From: Thalassotalea loyana
GTDB taxonomy: Bacteria; Pseudomonadota; Gammaproteobacteria; Enterobacterales; Alteromonadaceae
Direction of reading: 5' to 3'
DNA: 64,000 nucleotides
Assembly: GCF_030161435.1 (NCBI RefSeq)
Contig: NZ_BSSV01000008.1
Span: 62,001 to 126,000, forward strand
The notes under the pieces: generated by a model
The model's input: only the letters and a program-made list of their open reading frames with translations
The model's database searches: none
What the model was told of the DNA's origin: nothing
In this document: positions 8,519-17,965 of the stretch, piece by piece
Numbering within the stretch: the first letter of the stretch is position 1
Layout: every line of letters starts with the position of its first letter
Program-made: the position numbers and the translations under genes

Positions 8519-10927
8519 TTAAGGTAAGTCAATTGGTTTCACAATCGACGTTACAACGCCCGATGGCGATGTAATTGTCACTGTTAGGGTACCAACTGTT
8601 GGATCATCTAACGGCGCATTTACAATAACAAAAGAAATTGAATCATCAGATAAGGTATCCGGTACAGTGAAATTCGTTTCACCCTCAACACTACCCGCAC
8701 TCACTTCAACACTCACCGTGGTACCAAATGGCATTGCTTGGCCAGCGGTATCACGAACGTTTAAGGTAAAGCCAAACGTACCACCGTCTGCAATTGTTGG
8801 GATAGTAAGGTCAGTACCTGCTTCATTGTCTTGATAAACAACAGAATCTTCGCCCGTTAACGTATATAAAGCACCAGAGCTCGACATCACCATTTGAATC
8901 GCTTTACGGACATGAATTGCACGGCTGCCTTCAGCACCACAGCTTGCACCGTCACACTGTGGACCATTAAATAATGAGTCACGGCCTGTAAAGCTACCAT
9001 CATTATTGAAATCTAAAAATAATTCACCCGCGTCATAGCTACCATTGGCATTGTCATCACGCCATGCTTCAGACATATCAACAAAACCTGATGCTTGTGG
9101 CGTAATGCGAACAAAGCCCGAAGAAACACCAGCCTCGTCGATTGCTGAGCCGTCAGCGTCATCGAACGTATTGTTACCATTGGTATCAAAAAACGATTCA
9201 TGACCTAAAGCAGTTGCCATGATGGTAATTAAGTGATCTGCAACACGAGGTTCAGCACTTGTCCATGTTACGGTACAGGCACCATTAGCTGTCACACACT
9301 CAGGCTGAATTTGACCACCCTCAGTTGTAAAGTTCACCGTTGTGCCATCCGGTACAGGGTTGTTAAAGTTATCCGCTAACTGCGCGGTGATAACAACTTC
9401 AACGCCATTAATATTACCTGCTTCTGGATTACGTCTTGCCGTAGATAATGTAAATGAGCGCTGCTCTGGCAAACCGGTATTAATTGACAGTAAATCAGAT
9501 TGGGTTTGAATTTCATCACCGCCATCTGTTGTCGCTCGAGCCGTAACACGCACAGGCGTTGGTACGCTACCTGAGGTTACCTTAGTCGTAACCATACCTT
9601 GGCTGTTCGTTACGCCAATGACAGGGTTTACGGTAATACCACCTACCGTTGTATCAAGAATGAATTCCACGTCTTGCTGCGCTAAAGGGTTTCCTAATGA
9701 GCTTTTTACTTGGAAAGTTAATGTAGACGTTTCTTGGTTACCTTGACCACCAGTACCTTGCAGAACAATGGTTTCAGGCTCTGCTGATAAAAACTCGATT
9801 GAACCCAACTCTTCACCAGTAATTGAGATTGTTGCTTGAGCGATATTAGTAACGCCATTTAGGCTAACTGACGCCACAATAACATCATCAATGCCATTTA
9901 AACCGGCACAATCAACGTCTTCGTAAGTTGCTTTTGCTTCACCTTGGATACTAAACACTGTTTCCTCAATCGTTGCATTGCCGCTAGCAACACAATTTGA
10001 AGTAAAGCTTACTGACGCTGGAATAGTAATTGGTGCATCTTCGCTATCGACTAAATCAACACTCAAACCTAACGTACCACCAGCGCTGACCTCAGTACCA
10101 TCAATGGATAGTTCGATTTCGCCTTCGATAAAATCACCATTTGTATCGAAGTAACCAATGCGAATAACGTCGTCTAGAATGGTTTGGTCGCTTGCGATGA
10201 CTTGATAGTTAACACGACTTGTTGCGATAACCTCAGATTCACCATAGCTTGCGGTCACAATACCTGCACCAATTGCGTTATCACCTGCTAATGTCACCGT
10301 AGCAACACCTTGAGCATTGGTCAGTGCAGTGTTTGGCGTTAACGTGCCCACATCGGCAGTATACGTAATAATTTCGCCACTGATCGGTTGACCATCACCA
10401 TCAACTAACGTTGAAATCAGCTGAACCGATTCATCCGTTTTGAAGTTGTTAACGGCTTCACCATTTAAGCTCAGTGAAAGCGATAAGCTTGGCAGTACTT
10501 CTTCAGGTTCTGTTGAAGCAAGGTATTCAAAATCAATCGTTGTTTGATCTAACGCACCTGCAGTAGCTGAAATGCTGCCCGCCCCTGCTAAGCCGTCAGG
10601 GTTGGTAATGGTGATGATTGCCTGACCGTCACTATTTGTTAACTTACCGTCTTGAGAAAGCTCGCCGAATGTAGTTGAAAAGGTTACCGTCGTATTAGCA
10701 ACGGTCGCACCTGTTGTGTCAGTCAGAGTCGCAATGACGGTTGCCGTTTCACCTTGAGCAAAACTGACTTGCGCGTCGCCTTGAGCGTTTTGAATAGCAA
10801 TTGCAATCGCAGAAAGTTCGACAACTTCACCACCTGTTGGCGGTGTTTCATTGTCGCCTGATGCGCCATTACAACCAGTTAGAAAAACGGCACTGGCTAG
10901 AAAAACACTGGTATACAGCTTTCTCAT
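8519..10927 (-). CDS. Large lipoprotein with Ig-like (Big_1/invasin-type) repeats
   Basis: 802 aa. Signal peptide with lipobox LTGC (Cys19), so likely lipid-anchored in the outer membrane. The mature part is a series of beta-sandwich repeats of about 100 residues with recurrent patterns such as TVTFSTTFGELSQDGKLTNSDG and TLAGDNAIGAGIVTASYG, typical of bacterial Ig-like group 1 domains of intimin/invasin relatives. Residues 580-660 hold several Asp/Asn-rich loops (DTNGNNTFDDADG, DDNANGSYDAGE, DFNNDGSFTGRD) resembling EF-hand or dockerin-type calcium loops. No catalytic domain is seen. A cell-surface structural or adhesive role is inference. Confidence 0.82.
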   Translation of the reverse strand: MRKLYTSVFLASAVFLTGCNGASGDNETPPTGGEVVELSAIAIAIQNAQGDAQVSFAQGETATVIATLTDTTGATVANTTVTFSTTFGELSQDGKLTNSDGQAIITITNPDGLAGAGSISATAGALDQTTIDFEYLASTEPEEVLPSLSLSLSLNGEAVNNFKTDESVQLISTLVDGDGQPISGEIITYTADVGTLTPNTALTNAQGVATVTLAGDNAIGAGIVTASYGESEVIATSRVNYQVIASDQTILDDVIRIGYFDTNGDFIEGEIELSIDGTEVSAGGTLGLSVDLVDSEDAPITIPASVSFTSNCVASGNATIEETVFSIQGEAKATYEDVDCAGLNGIDDVIVASVSLNGVTNIAQATISITGEELGSIEFLSAEPETIVLQGTGGQGNQETSTLTFQVKSSLGNPLAQQDVEFILDTTVGGITVNPVIGVTNSQGMVTTKVTSGSVPTPVRVTARATTDGGDEIQTQSDLLSINTGLPEQRSFTLSTARRNPEAGNINGVEVVITAQLADNFNNPVPDGTTVNFTTEGGQIQPECVTANGACTVTWTSAEPRVADHLITIMATALGHESFFDTNGNNTFDDADGSAIDEAGVSSGFVRITPQASGFVDMSEAWRDDNANGSYDAGELFLDFNNDGSFTGRDSLFNGPQCDGASCGAEGSRAIHVRKAIQMVMSSSGALYTLTGEDSVVYQDNEAGTDLTIPTIADGGTFGFTLNVRDTAGQAMPFGTTVSVEVSAGSVEGETNFTVPDTLSDDSISFVIVNAPLDDPTVGTLTVTITSPSGVVTSIVKPIDLP

Positions 10928-11169
10928 TATTATTATTCCTTGCAGGAGATAGATATTGTAATTATTGGCTAAAATAAAATATCACAGCTAAAAAGTCTAT
11001 GAATAACAAGCGAATTTCCGATTAATTATGTAACGTTTGCTTGGTTACTGTTCAGTTTTAGTTCTGCACACAATTTCTCCGCTTTAATGCGCTAAAAACT
11101 AAGGATTTTCGAAAACTCATGCTAAGATAGCCAGTCATTAAAGATAATTAATATTTCTTATATTTTGTG

Positions 11170-12063
11170 ATGACCAACCCTGTAAATGTAGCAGTTATTC
11201 AACAATCTAACGTGGCTAGTATTAAAGATAACGTTGATAAGTGTAAAAGCAATATTGAACAAGCGGCGAGTGAAGGCGCGAAATTAATCGTGCTACAGGA
11301 GTTACACAACTCATTGTATTTTTGCCAACAAGAAGACGTCGACCAATTTGATTTGGCTGAAACGATTCCAGGCCCTTCTACGGATGCACTTGCCCAATTA
11401 GCAAAATCACTCAATGTTGTAATCGTTTGTTCATTATTTGAAAAGCGTGCAGAAGGCTTATATCACAATACCGCTGTTGTCCTTGATAGTGACGGTTCAA
11501 TAGCGGGTAAATATCGCAAAATGCACATTCCTGATGATCCGGGTTTCTACGAGAAATTTTACTTTACGCCTGGTGACCAAGGGTTTGAGCCAATTGACAC
11601 ATCTGTGGGCAAGCTTGGCCTGATGGTCTGCTGGGATCAATGGTTTCCAGAAGGTGCTCGGCTGATGGCAATGGCGGGTGCACAAATGCTGATTTACCCT
11701 ACCGCTATCGGTTGGGATTTGTATGACACCAAAGAAGAGCAAGCCAGACAGCTTGATGCATGGATTACCATTCAGCGCTCGCATGCCGTAGCGAATGGTG
11801 TTCCTGTACTTAGTGCCAACCGTGTTGGTTTTGAAGCGGATCCTAAAGCGTCTGAAAAGGAGCAAGGGATAGCGTTTTGGGGCAATAGCTTTATAACGGG
11901 CCCACAAGGTGAGTTTTTAGCACACGCGAATCACCAGAACGAAGAAATATTGCATGCCCAAGTAAACCTATCACGTTCAACAGACGTAAGACGGATTTGG
12001 CCTTATCTGCGCGATCGTAGAATCGACCATTACCAAGACTTAACTAAGTTATATCGCGACTAA
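11170..12063 (+). CDS. aguB: N-carbamoylputrescine amidase-like carbon-nitrogen hydrolase
   Basis: 297 aa nitrilase-superfamily enzyme. The Glu-Lys-Cys triad is visible: Glu in VLQELHNSLYF, Lys in KYRKMHIPDDPGFYEK and Cys in VCWDQWFPEGAR. These and WPYLRDRRID are close to AguB, which releases putrescine from N-carbamoylputrescine in the agmatine route. The usual partner agmatine deiminase (aguA) is not next to it. The ATG at 11170 is preferred over the GTG one codon upstream; no clear Shine-Dalgarno is seen. mfd follows after 24 bp. Confidence 0.87.
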   Translation: MTNPVNVAVIQQSNVASIKDNVDKCKSNIEQAASEGAKLIVLQELHNSLYFCQQEDVDQFDLAETIPGPSTDALAQLAKSLNVVIVCSLFEKRAEGLYHNTAVVLDSDGSIAGKYRKMHIPDDPGFYEKFYFTPGDQGFEPIDTSVGKLGLMVCWDQWFPEGARLMAMAGAQMLIYPTAIGWDLYDTKEEQARQLDAWITIQRSHAVANGVPVLSANRVGFEADPKASEKEQGIAFWGNSFITGPQGEFLAHANHQNEEILHAQVNLSRSTDVRRIWPYLRDRRIDHYQDLTKLYRD

Positions 12064-12087
12064 TATTACTGAAACAATTTACCTTTT

Positions 12088-15000
12088 ATGTCAAAACTTT
12101 CTCAGCTTTACGCACCTACGTTAACTTCTGAATTTAAACGTAAAATAGACAAAAAATCATGGCATGGACTTGTCGGCTCAAGCTCGACGCTGGCGATTTA
12201 TCAAGCCGCGTTACAGGCAGAAAAACCACTACTTGTCATAACAGATGACACGCCAAGTGCGATTCGACTCGAACATGAACTTGAAAGTATCAACGCTCAA
12301 GGTATCGAGCTATGTTTATTTCCTGACTGGGAAACACTACCGTTTGATAGTTTCTCACCGCATCAAGACATTATCTCTCAGCGCCTGGCAACGCTTTATC
12401 AACTGCCACGAATGAGTTCAGGCATTATCATTGTGCCGGTTACGACGTTAGTACAAAAGCTTTCACCAAGACAATACCTTGAACAAAGCTCATTGATGAT
12501 CAAAGTGGGTGATACAGTCGATTTACATCAAGTACGAACAAACCTTGAAGCCAATGGCTACCGCTGTGTCGATCAAGTCATGGAGCATGGTGAGTTTTCA
12601 GTACGTGGCGCGATTCTCGATTTATTCCCTATGGGGAGTAATGCTCCGTATCGATTAGATTTCTTTGATGATGAGATAGATGAAATCCGCTTATTTGACA
12701 CTGAAAATCAGCGTTCAAAAGATAAGTTAAATGAGATTAACTTATTACCTGCGCGTGAATTCCCGACCGACCAAGACGGCATCAACTTATTCAGAAAGCA
12801 ATATCGCGAACTATTTACTGGTGCAATCGACAAAGAATCGATATACCACCAAGTAAGCTCAGGCGTTATGCCTGCGGGTATCGAATATTACTTGCCATTG
12901 TTTTTCGAACAAACAAGCACCCTATTCGACTATTTAGCACAAAACACCTTATTAATCGTTAAAGGTGATATCGAAAAAGCGGTTGAACATTACTGGCATG
13001 ATATTGAATACCGATATGAAGACAGACGTTATGACCCTACACGTCCGCTTGTGCCGCCATCACAGCTCTTTCTAAAAGTTGACGAGCTGTATAGCCATAT
13101 CAACAGTTTTCAGCGTATTTCAATTATCAAACCGCCAAGTGAACCTGACGGTGCTGGCGAGATCGGTTTCGATGTAAACACTCTGCCTCAAGTAGCGGTT
13201 AATCATCAGCTTAAGCAACCTTTTACTTCGTTAAATAGCTTTTTAGACGAACAAGTAAAGTTAAAGCCACAAGCAAGAACGCTTTTTGTTGCTGAAAGCC
13301 AAGGTCGTCGAGAAAGTGTCTTAGAGCTTTTAAAAACCAATGGCTTATCACCTAAGCAATTTGAGAGTTTTGACGACTTTATCGACGCCGACGATAGCAT
13401 TGGTATTACCGTTAACAGTTTTGCTAATGGTTTTATTTTTAAACATCAAAAGCAGTTGTTTAATGTTATTACCGAAGCAGAGTTACTTGGTGATGTAGTA
13501 CGACAATCACGCCGCCGTGGCAAACAACAAGACGGTCAAGCCGACGCAATCTTTAAAAACCTTGCCGAGCTTTCTATTGGTCAACCCGTTGTTCACCTAG
13601 AGCACGGTATCGGTCGATACATGGGTTTACAAACACTTGAAAATGGTGGCTTAACAACCGAGTTTTTAGTCTTAGGTTACGCCAATGAATCCAAGTTATA
13701 CGTGCCGGTTGCTTCGCTGCATCTTATTTCTCGATACTCTGGCACAGATTCAGACCATGCACCACTGCATAAATTAGGTAACGAAGGCTGGACTAAGGCC
13801 AAGCAAAAAGCTGCAGAAAAGATCAAAGATGTTGCTGCCGAGTTACTTGACGTTTATGCCAAGCGTGCAAGTCATAAAGGCTACAGCTTCAATATCAATC
13901 CAGACGAATACCAAGCATTTGCAAAAAGCTTTGGTTTTGAAGAAACACTCGACCAAGAGCAGGCAATCAACGCTGTTATCCATGATATGCAACAGCCAAC
14001 GGCTATGGACCGACTGGTGTGTGGTGATGTAGGTTTTGGTAAAACAGAAGTTGCGATGCGCGCCGCCTTTATTGCAGCGAACGACTCAAAACAGGTCGCG
14101 TTATTAGTACCAACGACGCTACTTGCACAGCAGCATTACGAGAATTTCAGAGATCGTTTTGCAAACTTACCAATCAATATCGAAGTGCTATCGCGCTTTA
14201 AAACGCCAAAACAGCAAAAAGCGATTATTGAAGACGTTGAATCGGGCAAAATTGATATTCTTATTGGCACCCACAAGCTGCTTCAAAACTCAATTAAGTA
14301 CAGTGACTTAGGCCTGCTTATTGTTGACGAAGAACATCGCTTTGGTGTCAAACAAAAAGAACAAGTGAAAAAATTACGCGCCAACGTTGATATCTTAACC
14401 CTCACGGCCACGCCAATTCCAAGAACACTCAATATGGCGATGGGCGGCATGCGTGACTTATCAATTATCGCAACGCCTCCGGCAAAACGCCTTGCGGTGA
14501 AAACGTTTGTTAGACAGCGTGAAGACAGTTTAATTCGTGAAGCTATTTTGCGTGAAATACTGCGTGGTGGTCAGGTTTACTTCCTACACAACAATGTAGA
14601 AACGATAGAAAAAACTGCGTTAGATATTCAAACACTCGTGCCAGAAGCGAAAATCATTACCGCCCATGGCCAAATGCGCGAGCGTGAACTCGAAAAGATC
14701 ATGAGTGACTTTTATCACCAGCGTTACAATGTGATTGTTTGTACAACGATCATCGAAACAGGTATCGACGTACCAAGTGCAAACACGATTATCATGGACA
14801 GAGCGGATAATTTAGGATTAGCGCAGTTACACCAATTGCGTGGTCGTGTCGGTCGTTCTCATCACCAAGCTTATGCTTACTTGCTGACACCACACGAAAA
14901 ACGCATGACAAAAGATGCGAAAAAACGCCTTGATGCAATCGCGTCCCTAGAAGATTTAGGCGCAGGTTTCACATTAGCAACACACGATATGGAAATTCGT

Positions 15001-15585
15001 GGTGCGGGTGAGTTATTAGGTGAAGATCAATCCGGCCAAATGAGTCAAATCGGCTTTAGCCTCTACATGGAAATGCTTGATAACGCCGTTACCGCGTTAA
15101 AAGAAGGTAAGCCATTATCACTAGAAGAAGTAACGTCGAGCCAAACAGAAATTGACTTGCGCGTACCAGCATTACTACCAGAAGACTATATCTTTGATGT
15201 TAGTCTGCGTTTGAGTATTTATAAACGTATTGCAAGCTGCACAGATAAGCAGGCACTTGATGACATTCAAGTAGAGCTCATTGACCGCTTTGGTTTATTA
15301 CCGCAAGCAACTAAAAACCTCGTTCAAATTGCCAAGCTGAAACTCAAAGCACAGAAAATTGGTATTGCGCGCATTGACGCTAATGACAATGGTGGTGTTA
15401 TTGAATTTACTGACGACACTAAAGTGGATCCAATGCAAATCATCAGCATGATCCAACAGCAGCCAACCGTCTATAAAATGGAAGGTGCGAACAAGGTTAA
15501 ATTCGTCAAGAAAACCGATAGTACGCAGGCAAGGTTTACCCTGGTGACGTCCATCATTAGTGATCTTAGCCCGAAGAAAAAGTAA
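12088..15585 (+). CDS. mfd: Transcription-repair coupling factor
   Basis: 1165 aa, typical Mfd length. It displaces RNA polymerase stalled at lesions and recruits UvrA. The N-terminal UvrB-like region has FPDWETLPFDSFSPHQDIISQR; the RNA-polymerase-interaction (CarD-like) domain is near 490-590 (PVVHLEHGIGRYMGL, LGYANESKLYVPV); the superfamily 2 helicase carries Walker A GDVGFGKTEVA, DEEHRFG, TLTATPIPRT and QLRGRVGRSHHQAYAY; the C-terminal TRCF domain follows. No frame disruption. Confidence 0.98.
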   Translation: MSKLSQLYAPTLTSEFKRKIDKKSWHGLVGSSSTLAIYQAALQAEKPLLVITDDTPSAIRLEHELESINAQGIELCLFPDWETLPFDSFSPHQDIISQRLATLYQLPRMSSGIIIVPVTTLVQKLSPRQYLEQSSLMIKVGDTVDLHQVRTNLEANGYRCVDQVMEHGEFSVRGAILDLFPMGSNAPYRLDFFDDEIDEIRLFDTENQRSKDKLNEINLLPAREFPTDQDGINLFRKQYRELFTGAIDKESIYHQVSSGVMPAGIEYYLPLFFEQTSTLFDYLAQNTLLIVKGDIEKAVEHYWHDIEYRYEDRRYDPTRPLVPPSQLFLKVDELYSHINSFQRISIIKPPSEPDGAGEIGFDVNTLPQVAVNHQLKQPFTSLNSFLDEQVKLKPQARTLFVAESQGRRESVLELLKTNGLSPKQFESFDDFIDADDSIGITVNSFANGFIFKHQKQLFNVITEAELLGDVVRQSRRRGKQQDGQADAIFKNLAELSIGQPVVHLEHGIGRYMGLQTLENGGLTTEFLVLGYANESKLYVPVASLHLISRYSGTDSDHAPLHKLGNEGWTKAKQKAAEKIKDVAAELLDVYAKRASHKGYSFNINPDEYQAFAKSFGFEETLDQEQAINAVIHDMQQPTAMDRLVCGDVGFGKTEVAMRAAFIAANDSKQVALLVPTTLLAQQHYENFRDRFANLPINIEVLSRFKTPKQQKAIIEDVESGKIDILIGTHKLLQNSIKYSDLGLLIVDEEHRFGVKQKEQVKKLRANVDILTLTATPIPRTLNMAMGGMRDLSIIATPPAKRLAVKTFVRQREDSLIREAILREILRGGQVYFLHNNVETIEKTALDIQTLVPEAKIITAHGQMRERELEKIMSDFYHQRYNVIVCTTIIETGIDVPSANTIIMDRADNLGLAQLHQLRGRVGRSHHQAYAYLLTPHEKRMTKDAKKRLDAIASLEDLGAGFTLATHDMEIRGAGELLGEDQSGQMSQIGFSLYMEMLDNAVTALKEGKPLSLEEVTSSQTEIDLRVPALLPEDYIFDVSLRLSIYKRIASCTDKQALDDIQVELIDRFGLLPQATKNLVQIAKLKLKAQKIGIARIDANDNGGVIEFTDDTKVDPMQIISMIQQQPTVYKMEGANKVKFVKKTDSTQARFTLVTSIISDLSPKKK

Positions 15586-15608
15586 CTTTTACGAAAATAT
15601 CAGTCGAA

Positions 15609-15640
15609 GTCATTGATAATTATTTGTTATTATCAATGAC
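15609..15640. repeat. Perfect 12-bp inverted repeat in the mfd-csiV gap
   Basis: GTCATTGATAAT, an 8-base spacer, then ATTATCAATGAC. The stem is AT-rich and is not followed by a T run, so it is not a classical terminator. It lies 24 bp after mfd and 33 bp before the next gene. It could be an operator, a transcript-stabilising hairpin or a rho-linked site; the sequence does not decide. Confidence 0.6.
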
Positions 15641-15672
15641 AATAAGGCGACATGCTAATAAATGGATGATAA

Positions 15673-17193
15673 ATGAAGTTAACTCAATCACTTAGTTTTG
15701 CTCTGATCGGTGCGTTAAGTTATGCACCAAGCGCGATCGCGCAACAAGCAAAACAGCGTTGGTTTGAAATCGAAGTGGTGATGTTTCAACAACTTGGTGA
15801 CAAAACTGCGTTAAAAGAGAACTTTGACATTGATTTGGCGCCTGTAAAGTTAAATCGTCCACGTGATTTATTAAGCCAACACATCAATCCTGATTTATCG
15901 GCCACAAAAGCATTAATTCCTGTGTGTGGTAATACCTACGATACACCACATATTGAAACCGCCTCTGTGCTCGAAACAGAATTTCAAGTAGCTGATTTAC
16001 AATCAGTTAATGATAGAGAATTAACGCCAGACGAAATTTTTGATTTTCAACAACGCGACCAGCAATTTATTGAACCGGAAGATAATACATTAAGCTTAAA
16101 TTCCGGTTTTGACGGTGAAGGATACGCGAGAGTTGAATCAATTGATGATCTTTTTGGTCAAGATGATCAGCCAGTAGATACGCTGAGCGATTCAATCACC
16201 TCTGATACGGAAGGCGTCTTTGTATCAAGTTTAACACCAGAAGAACAAGCACAGCTGCAAGCGCAAGTTGCCGAGGCACAACATTATTTCGATGAACAAC
16301 AATTTAGCTATGACTACAGCATTCCTAGCGATATTTGTTTGTTATCAGAGGACGCATTAGCCCAGTTGAAACAGGCTGATTCGAGCTTTGATGAAGACTA
16401 TTTTGCCCTCGATACCATGCCAAGAAAGATATTGCGCGTTGAAGATATCTACTCAACTCAGCCCTACTTAATGAGCGATAACTCATTAGAATTGCATGAC
16501 ATTGTTGTGCAATTGCGCCGTAGTAAAAACTTTAGACCACTGCTTCATGTTGGTTGGCGCCAACCAGCGATTAGTAAAAGACGTTCACGTCCGATGCGTT
16601 TATTTGCTGGGGAAAACTTGAAGTATGCCCACGAAAAAGCCATGAAGGCGTACCAAGCAGAACTTGAGGCTCAAAATGAGCTGTCATTGGCATTAAATCT
16701 TGCCCAAGAAGCATTAGCAGGTGAAGAGCAATTAGCGGGCACTGTTTCATCAGATACTTTATTGGTAACCGATGTACCTAAAGAGCCCGAACCTCACCCA
16801 TACGAGCAAATCATTGCCGAGTTAAAACGTGGTGACATTGCAGCAGAACAAGCGCTTGAAACGGTAACCCACACTGACGATAACAGCCTTGAACCAGAAC
16901 AACTTGTGATGCCTGTCGCGCCAGAATTAGACTGGACAATAGATGGACTATTTAACGTTCACCTAAACCATTATTTATATATTACCGCTGAGTTTAATGT
17001 TGCCAACAAGAGCTTAGCTGAACACGAAACTGCGTTACTATCCGATCCAACAAGCCAGATAGAAGCCATTCGATTTTCGCAAAATCGTCGTGTGATATCG
17101 AAAGAAGTCCATTACTTTGACCATCCTTACATGGGCATGATTGTAAAAATTAGACGTTACAAAGTGCCTACAAGAGAAGAAGAAACAGAGTAA
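15673..17193 (+). CDS. CsiV-family (peptidoglycan-binding) envelope protein
   Basis: 506 aa with a signal peptide (first 23 residues, ending SAIAQQ). The opening RWFEIEVVMFQQL is the usual start of the CsiV family, found beside mfd in many gammaproteobacteria. The C-terminal third contains VQLRRSKNFRPLLHVGWRQP and a conserved LDWTIDGLFNVHLNHYLYI segment with SKEVHYFDHPYMGMIVKI. A long acidic middle section (about 90-240) is poorly conserved in character. CsiV in Vibrio cholerae is a periplasmic protein linked to peptidoglycan and LpoA function; a similar role here is inference. Confidence 0.78.
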   Translation: MKLTQSLSFALIGALSYAPSAIAQQAKQRWFEIEVVMFQQLGDKTALKENFDIDLAPVKLNRPRDLLSQHINPDLSATKALIPVCGNTYDTPHIETASVLETEFQVADLQSVNDRELTPDEIFDFQQRDQQFIEPEDNTLSLNSGFDGEGYARVESIDDLFGQDDQPVDTLSDSITSDTEGVFVSSLTPEEQAQLQAQVAEAQHYFDEQQFSYDYSIPSDICLLSEDALAQLKQADSSFDEDYFALDTMPRKILRVEDIYSTQPYLMSDNSLELHDIVVQLRRSKNFRPLLHVGWRQPAISKRRSRPMRLFAGENLKYAHEKAMKAYQAELEAQNELSLALNLAQEALAGEEQLAGTVSSDTLLVTDVPKEPEPHPYEQIIAELKRGDIAAEQALETVTHTDDNSLEPEQLVMPVAPELDWTIDGLFNVHLNHYLYITAEFNVANKSLAEHETALLSDPTSQIEAIRFSQNRRVISKEVHYFDHPYMGMIVKIRRYKVPTREEETE

Positions 17194-17228
17194 TAACGTA
17201 CAATTTTAATGATTAAGAAGTGAATAAA

Positions 17229-17519
17229 ATGGATAAAGAAATTGAAATCCAAGCAGCGGTATTTAGACGCCTACTAGCGCACTTAGACAACCGTAAAGAT
17301 GTGCAAAACATTGAGTTAATGAACTTAGCAGGTTTTTGCCGTAACTGTTTTTCAAAGTGGACGGTTGCAGAAGCTGAGAAGTTAGGTGTTGATGTCGATA
17401 TCGATACTGCCCGTGAACAGGTTTACGGCATGCCGTACAGTGAGTGGAAAGAAAAGCACCAAAAACCGGCAACACCTGAGCAACTTGCAAAGTTCAACGA
17501 ACTTAACCCGAAAAAGTAG
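17229..17519 (+). CDS. DUF1244 family protein
   Basis: 96 aa soluble protein. FRRLLAHLDNRKDVQNIELMNLAGFCRNC followed by GMPYSEWKEK (read as separate segments) matches DUF1244. The family is widespread in proteobacteria with no agreed function; the paired cysteines in FCRNC are conserved. The ATG at 17229 is preferred over a GTG three codons upstream because of the spacing to the AAGAAG ribosome site. Confidence 0.85.
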   Translation: MDKEIEIQAAVFRRLLAHLDNRKDVQNIELMNLAGFCRNCFSKWTVAEAEKLGVDVDIDTAREQVYGMPYSEWKEKHQKPATPEQLAKFNELNPKK

Positions 17520-17525
17520 CTAGCA

Positions 17526-17900
17526 ATGCAATATCAAGCAAGCTCGCCCGAGCAATACCTTTCAATGCTTGATAACGATTGGCGCAAAGACACCTTACTT
17601 GCTTTGCGCCAAGTCATCCTGTCTCAAATCAATGAACTTGACGAATCTATTCACTATAAAATGCTCGGCTACGCCATCAAAGATAACTTTCTATTTCATT
17701 TAAATGCTCAAAAGCACTTTGTTGGATTGTACGTTGGCAATATCGAAAAGATCCCTAATCATGCGGCATTACTTGATGGTCTAGACTGCGGTAAAGGGTG
17801 TATTCGATTTAAAAAGAAAAACTCAGTTAATCAAGATATTACAGAGTTTATCAAGCAAGTGTACAGCCAATGGCAACAAGGCGCTGATATTGGCTGTTAA
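17526..17900 (+). CDS. DUF1801 / iron-chaperone-like family protein
   Basis: 124 aa. The SIHYKMLGYAIKDNFLFHLNAQKHFVGLYVGN region and GKGCIRFKKKN near the C-terminus fit the DUF1801 (YdhG/frataxin-like-fold) family. It lies 6 bp after the DUF1244 gene, so the two are probably co-transcribed. Biochemical role unknown; a link to iron is only suggested by family fold and by the feo genes converging on it. Confidence 0.75.
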   Translation: MQYQASSPEQYLSMLDNDWRKDTLLALRQVILSQINELDESIHYKMLGYAIKDNFLFHLNAQKHFVGLYVGNIEKIPNHAALLDGLDCGKGCIRFKKKNSVNQDITEFIKQVYSQWQQGADIGC

Positions 17901-17965
17901 GGCCTAGTCGCTCAATTGTGTTTAACCGATAGACCTAGACCACGTATTCCTTTTTTACCGTTTGC

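Noticed and set aside
11497-11907. 136-codon leftward ORF opposite aguB
   Set aside because: Shadow frame of a well-conserved gene; low-complexity His/Arg/Thr-rich translation with no family match.
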